Assembly: GCA_019417325.1 (NCBI GenBank)
Contig: DXVO01000014.1
Coordinates: 1-64,000 of the forward strand
Length of the DNA: 64,000 nucleotides
From: Parabacteroides sp.
GTDB lineage: Bacteria; Bacteroidota; Bacteroidia; Bacteroidales; Tannerellaceae
Reading direction: 5' to 3'
The notes beneath the pieces were generated by a model. It saw nothing but the letters and a program-made list of their open reading frames with translations, ran no database searches and was not told the origin of the DNA. How positions within the stretch are numbered: the stretch's first letter is position 1; each line of letters starts with the position of its first letter. The position numbers were made by a program, and so were the translations under genes. Of this stretch, positions 63,339 through 64,000 are shown piece after piece.

Positions 63339-64000
63339 TTAATTAAGACTCTGTATTTCGCGGAACAATTCTTTCTGTTTGTCCGTCAGGTTTGTCGGTA
63401 TCTCAATCGAATAGGTGACGATTAAGTCGCCGAATGTCCCTTCCTTTTTATATACGGGGAAACCTTTGCCTTTCAGCCGGATTTTGCTTCCGTTTTGGGT
63501 TCCCGGTTTTACATTGAGTTTTACCTTGCCGTCCATTGTTTCTATGATTTGTTCTCCGCCGAGTATGGCAGCATAGAGGTTTAATGGAGCGGTTACATAC
63601 AAATCATCACCAACCCGTTTGAAGCGGCTGTCTTCCGGAATGCTGAAAGTTATATATAGATCGCCGGCTGGTCCTCCGTTGACACCGGGACCGCCTTGTC
63701 CTTTCAGTTTGATAGTTTGCCCGTCTGCTATACCGGCAGGAATAGTGATACGCAGGTTTTTTCCGTTTACAGTAATGATCTGTTTGTGGGTTTTTGCTGC
63801 ATCTGTCAAGGATACCTGTAATTCTGTCGTGTAATCTTGTCCGCGGAAGCTATAGCTGCCTCTGCTGCTCTGGCTGCTTCTTGCGCCGCCTCCGAACATT
63901 TGTTCGAAGAAGTCGGAGAATTCACTACCCTCTCCGGATGAACTCCAGAAAGTACTGCCACTTTGGCTGTTCTGATATTGTCGGTGTTGTTGTTGGGCTT
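63339..64000 (-). CDS. cbpA: DnaJ/CbpA-type co-chaperone, 5' end outside the window
   Basis: The frame is open from the stop at 63339 through the right edge. The region seen holds the G/F/Q/S-rich linker (about 63840-64000, with QQQHRQYQNSQSGSTFWSSS) and the DnaJ C-terminal substrate-binding domains I and II (DAAKTHKQIITVNGKN, LKGQGGPGVNGGPAGDLYI, GSKIRLKGKGFPVY, GDLIVTYSIEIP). There is no zinc-finger (CxxCxGxG) between them, which makes it CbpA-type and not DnaJ. The J domain must lie to the right of the window. An internal ATG at 63899 is not the start. Confidence 0.9.
   Translation of the reverse strand, partial: AQQQHRQYQNSQSGSTFWSSSGEGSEFSDFFEQMFGGGARSSQSSRGSYSFRGQDYTTELQVSLTDAAKTHKQIITVNGKNLRITIPAGIADGQTIKLKGQGGPGVNGGPAGDLYITFSIPEDSRFKRVGDDLYVTAPLNLYAAILGGEQIIETMDGKVKLNVKPGTQNGSKIRLKGKGFPVYKKEGTFGDLIVTYSIEIPTNLTDKQKELFREIQSLN

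Overview
The window reads as chromosomal DNA of a gut Bacteroidales bacterium, most likely Parabacteroides or a close relative; the genus is inference. The supports are two SusC/SusD pairs, a fimbrillin-like lipoprotein with a FISUMP domain, DUF6057 and DUF3078 proteins, an ATP synthase operon that begins with beta and epsilon, an Rnf operon, and many matches to the Bacteroidetes promoter (TTTG, about 20 bases, TAnnTTTG) in front of genes. No phage, insertion sequence or CRISPR array was seen.

Layout. 0.1-6.2 kb: a small membrane-anchored protein, tRNA-Gly(CCC), argB, a two-domain ABC ATPase, a DUF6057 membrane protein and a beta-propeller lipoprotein with one heme c motif. 6.4-13.6 kb: the complete F-type ATP synthase operon atpD-C-(membrane protein)-B-E-F-H-A-G. 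13.7-24.8 kb: two SusC/SusD pairs facing away from each other, followed by a tyrosine recombinase. 25-29.8 kb: rarA, then serC-serA-DUF1015. 30.1-35.9 kb: a large surface lipoprotein and a PAS histidine kinase, divergent. 36-42.5 kb, minus strand: rseC-rnfB-C-D-G-E-A-galE. 42.5-48.1 kb: DUF3078 protein, pyrG, yidC. 48.1-56.7 kb: kdsB, a CPA2 antiporter, an AlbA_2 protein, an NfeD protein, an ECF sigma factor, a threonine aldolase-like enzyme and a drug exporter. 56.7-64 kb: a two-phosphoesterase fusion, a purine permease with xpt, a histidine phosphatase, a Gfo/Idh/MocA oxidoreductase, initiator tRNA-Met, cbpM and the 3' part of a cbpA-like gene.

The main result is two probable DNA-inversion switches. 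At 18.2-18.9 kb an identical 20-base inverted repeat lies at the same reading-frame position in both susC genes. It bounds a 713-base segment carrying a perfect consensus promoter, the start codon, the signal peptide and the first 63 codons of SusC. As read, the plus-strand receptor is complete and the minus-strand one has lost its 5' end; inversion would swap this in frame. A tyrosine recombinase with all its catalytic residues lies about 5 kb away. At 33.5-33.7 kb a 22-base inverted repeat (21 identical) flanks 152 bases holding a promoter -7 element, which points away from the large lipoprotein gene and towards the histidine kinase; inversion would turn it towards the lipoprotein.

A second unexplained signal is a repeat family of three short palindromic or mutually inverted cores with starts exactly 22 bases apart. 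It occurs between the silent susC and its susD (15202, 15224, 15246) and twice upstream of pyrG (44255, 44277, 44299 and 44371, 44393, 44415).
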